A stretch of DNA of 64,000 nt, taken from positions 496,001-560,000 of the forward strand of contig OZ260106.1 in NCBI GenBank assembly GCA_965284645.1, in the 5' to 3' direction. Positions within the stretch are counted from its first letter, which is position 1. Every line of letters begins with the position of its first letter. The notes under the pieces were generated by a model that worked only from the letters and a program-made list of their open reading frames with translations, was not told where the DNA came from and searched no databases. The DNA comes from JAIBAJ01 sp965284645. GTDB lineage: Bacteria > Bacteroidota > Bacteroidia > JAIBAJ01. The translations under genes were made by a program, and so were the position numbers. Below, in pieces: positions 62,226-64,000 of this stretch.

Positions 62226-62456
62226 GGTATTGCATTTGGTATTTGGCGACATAAAAGGTTAAAATGAGACAATTGTGCTACTTCTTCTTTAAGATGCTAA
62301 TCCCTTTTTAGAATAAACTAACGAAAACGCCCATCTTTAGACCAGTTTCCTTCAAATCCTTCATTTTGATACGATTATACTAATCATTGAAACAATAGTG
62401 CTAGTGTGTTGGCTATAGAATTTCGACCATTGTCATCAATTTTAAAACTTATTTCT

Positions 62457-64000
62457 ATGGCAGCACAACCTGTAATCGAACAAGCTACCCAAACGAACGG
62501 CAATTATGCCCCACGTCCAATTTTTAAAACCAAGTATGGCAATTACATAGGCGGTAAATTTGTTGAACCTTTATCGGGCGAATATTTCGACAATATTTCG
62601 CCTGTTGATGGCCAAGTATTTACCCGGGCGGCCCGATCCAACCATCAGGATATCGAATTTGCCTTGGATGCGGCCCACGAAGCCTTTAAAACTTGGAGCA
62701 AAACCGCTGCCACCACGCGTAGCAATATCCTTTTAAAGATAGCCCAAGTTATTGAAGACAATTTGGAATACCTCGCTACTGTTGAAACCATCGACAATGG
62801 AAAACCCATCCGTGAAACTCGAGCAGCCGATCTTCCTTTGGTAGTCGACCATTTCCGTTATTTTGCCGGTGTGTTGCGTGCCGAAGAAGGCAGTGTATCG
62901 GAACATGATGAAACAACCGTTTCAATAAACCTGCACGAACCATTGGGAGTAGTTGGACAAATTATCCCATGGAATTTCCCTTTATTAATGGCTGCTTGGA
63001 AAATTGCCCCAGCTTTGGCTGCCGGATGTTGCACTGTGGTAAAACCGGCCGAACAAACGCCAACATCACTTATTATATTGATGGAGTTGATTGGAGACAT
63101 CCTACCTCCTGGGGTTTTGAACGTTGTAACAGGTTTTGGACCAGAAGCAGGAAAGCCTTTGGCCACCTCACCAAGAGTTCAAAAGGTTGCCTTTACCGGT
63201 GAAACCACCACAGGCCGTTTGATTATGCAGTATGCATCCGAAAATTTGATTCCGGTTACGATGGAACTTGGTGGAAAATCGCCCAACATCTTCTTTCCGT
63301 CGGTTTGCGATGCAGACGATGAGTTCTTTGATAAAGCGGTGGAAGGTGCGGTATTATTTGCCTTGAACCAAGGCGAGGTTTGTACTTGTCCATCGAGGAT
63401 TTTGGTGCATGAAAGTATTTATGAAAAATTTATGAATCGGGTAATTGAGCGCACCAAAGCCATTAAATGCGGACATCCTTTGGAAGCTTCCACCATGATT
63501 GGCGCCCAGGCAAGCAACGATCAGTTCCAAAAAATCCTGACCTATATTGAAGTTGGAAAAGAAGAAGGAGCCGAGCTACTTTGTGGAGGGGGAGCAAACG
63601 CAATAAACGAAGACCTTAGTGCTGGTTATTACATTCAACCAACCATCTTTAAAGGACATAATAAAATGCGGATATTCCAAGAAGAAATTTTTGGTCCGGT
63701 TACCTGCGTTACCACCTTCAAAACAACTGAAGAGGCCATTGCTATTGCAAACGACACTTTATATGGGCTTGGTGCGGGCGTTTGGACAAGGGATGCACAC
63801 GAGTTGTATCAAGTGCCAAGGGCTATTCAGGCGGGAAGAGTTTGGGTAAACTGCTACCACGCTTATCCTGCCCATGCACCTTTTGGCGGATATAAAAAAT
63901 CGGGTTTCGGAAGGGAAACACATAAAATGATGTTGGGCCACTACCGCCAAACAAAAAACATGTTGATTTCATACAATAAGAACAAATTGGGCTTTTTCTA
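62457..64000 (+). CDS. NAD-dependent aldehyde dehydrogenase (AldB/ExaC type), stop codon cut by window end
   Basis: 514 codons from ATG 62457; the last two window bases, TA, are the start of the stop codon, so the protein is in effect complete. It oxidises aldehydes, in this subgroup mainly acetaldehyde, to the acid. Motifs: Rossmann IIPWNFPLLMAAWKIAPALA, general-base Glu in VTMELGGKSPNIFF, catalytic Cys309 in NQGEVCTCPSR (the CTCPSR form is typical of AldB/ExaC), and EEIFGPVTCV. The N-terminal PRPIFKTKYGNYIGGKFVEP is also typical of the subgroup. The divergent AraC regulator suggests substrate induction. The product acetate would feed the glyoxylate enzymes encoded at 9942-13446 (inference). 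Confidence 0.95.
   Translation, partial: MAAQPVIEQATQTNGNYAPRPIFKTKYGNYIGGKFVEPLSGEYFDNISPVDGQVFTRAARSNHQDIEFALDAAHEAFKTWSKTAATTRSNILLKIAQVIEDNLEYLATVETIDNGKPIRETRAADLPLVVDHFRYFAGVLRAEEGSVSEHDETTVSINLHEPLGVVGQIIPWNFPLLMAAWKIAPALAAGCCTVVKPAEQTPTSLIILMELIGDILPPGVLNVVTGFGPEAGKPLATSPRVQKVAFTGETTTGRLIMQYASENLIPVTMELGGKSPNIFFPSVCDADDEFFDKAVEGAVLFALNQGEVCTCPSRILVHESIYEKFMNRVIERTKAIKCGHPLEASTMIGAQASNDQFQKILTYIEVGKEEGAELLCGGGANAINEDLSAGYYIQPTIFKGHNKMRIFQEEIFGPVTCVTTFKTTEEAIAIANDTLYGLGAGVWTRDAHELYQVPRAIQAGRVWVNCYHAYPAHAPFGGYKKSGFGRETHKMMLGHYRQTKNMLISYNKNKLGFF

Noticed and set aside
1..64000. tRNA, rRNA or riboswitch genes
   Set aside because: I saw no cloverleaf ending in CCA, no rRNA signature and no known riboswitch core by eye. 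A covariance-model scan could still find small ones.

Overview
The window looks like a chromosome segment of a free-living, probably aerobic member of the phylum Bacteroidota. The evidence is Por/T9SS C-terminal sorting domains on at least four secreted proteins, a SusC/SusD pair, TAnnTTTG-type -7 promoter elements with no obvious Shine-Dalgarno, a DUF2723/TMEM260-type membrane protein and a long IleS. The assignment below phylum (Chitinophagales or Sphingobacteriales-like) is a guess. I saw no rRNA, tRNA, CRISPR array, prophage or full insertion sequence.

Layout. 1-7522 (minus) is the first 2,507 codons of a giant secreted adhesin that continues out of the window. 8213-9208 is a membrane-anchored serine hydrolase. 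9942-13446 (minus) is a glyoxylate-shunt operon, aceB then aceA, with a four-helix-bundle gene and two tandem-repeat tracts between them. 13601-19358 (minus) is a membrane operon: TMEM260-like O-mannosyltransferase, dicarboxylate symporter and GT-C-like protein. 19507-22731 is a hybrid histidine kinase. 23365-32619 (plus) carries ileS, a DksA-like gene, a lipoprotein, mrdA-rodA, an outer-membrane barrel and a small hypothetical. 32888-35437 (minus) is an M16 peptidase pair. 35938-38523 is ppk1 and a secreted protein. 39085-43827 is an isolated nuoI-J-K-L-M block without nuoN. 44386-52407 holds extracellular T9SS cargo: an FG-GAP/UnbV protein, a five-heme cytochrome c and two related secreted proteins. 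53077-57644 is SusD/SusC. The right end has a SpoIIE phosphatase, ybeY, a DMT exporter, an AraC regulator and a divergent aldehyde dehydrogenase whose stop codon is cut by the window end.

The least ordinary content is between the genes. At least five families of short, non-coding, probably mobile repeats occur. R3 (about 150-205 bp, 7 copies) folds into helices whose two sides change together between copies, and five of seven copies lie just downstream of, and co-directional with, a gene. R1 (about 127 bp, 3 copies plus one decayed) has inserted into one R3 copy. R2 (178-179 bp, 3 nearly identical copies with 24-bp terminal inverted repeats) flanks the nuo block in inverted orientation. R5 (about 95 bp) has inserted into one of two copies of R4, a 250-260 bp repeat that precedes each of the two secreted-protein genes. 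The empty sites for both insertions are visible in this window.

How the genes fit together: aldehyde dehydrogenase plus isocitrate lyase and malate synthase suggest growth on C2 compounds. The envelope genes (PBP2/RodA, O-mannosylation, SusCD, T9SS cargo) point to a surface-active polymer degrader or gliding-type lifestyle, but no gliding genes are present here.
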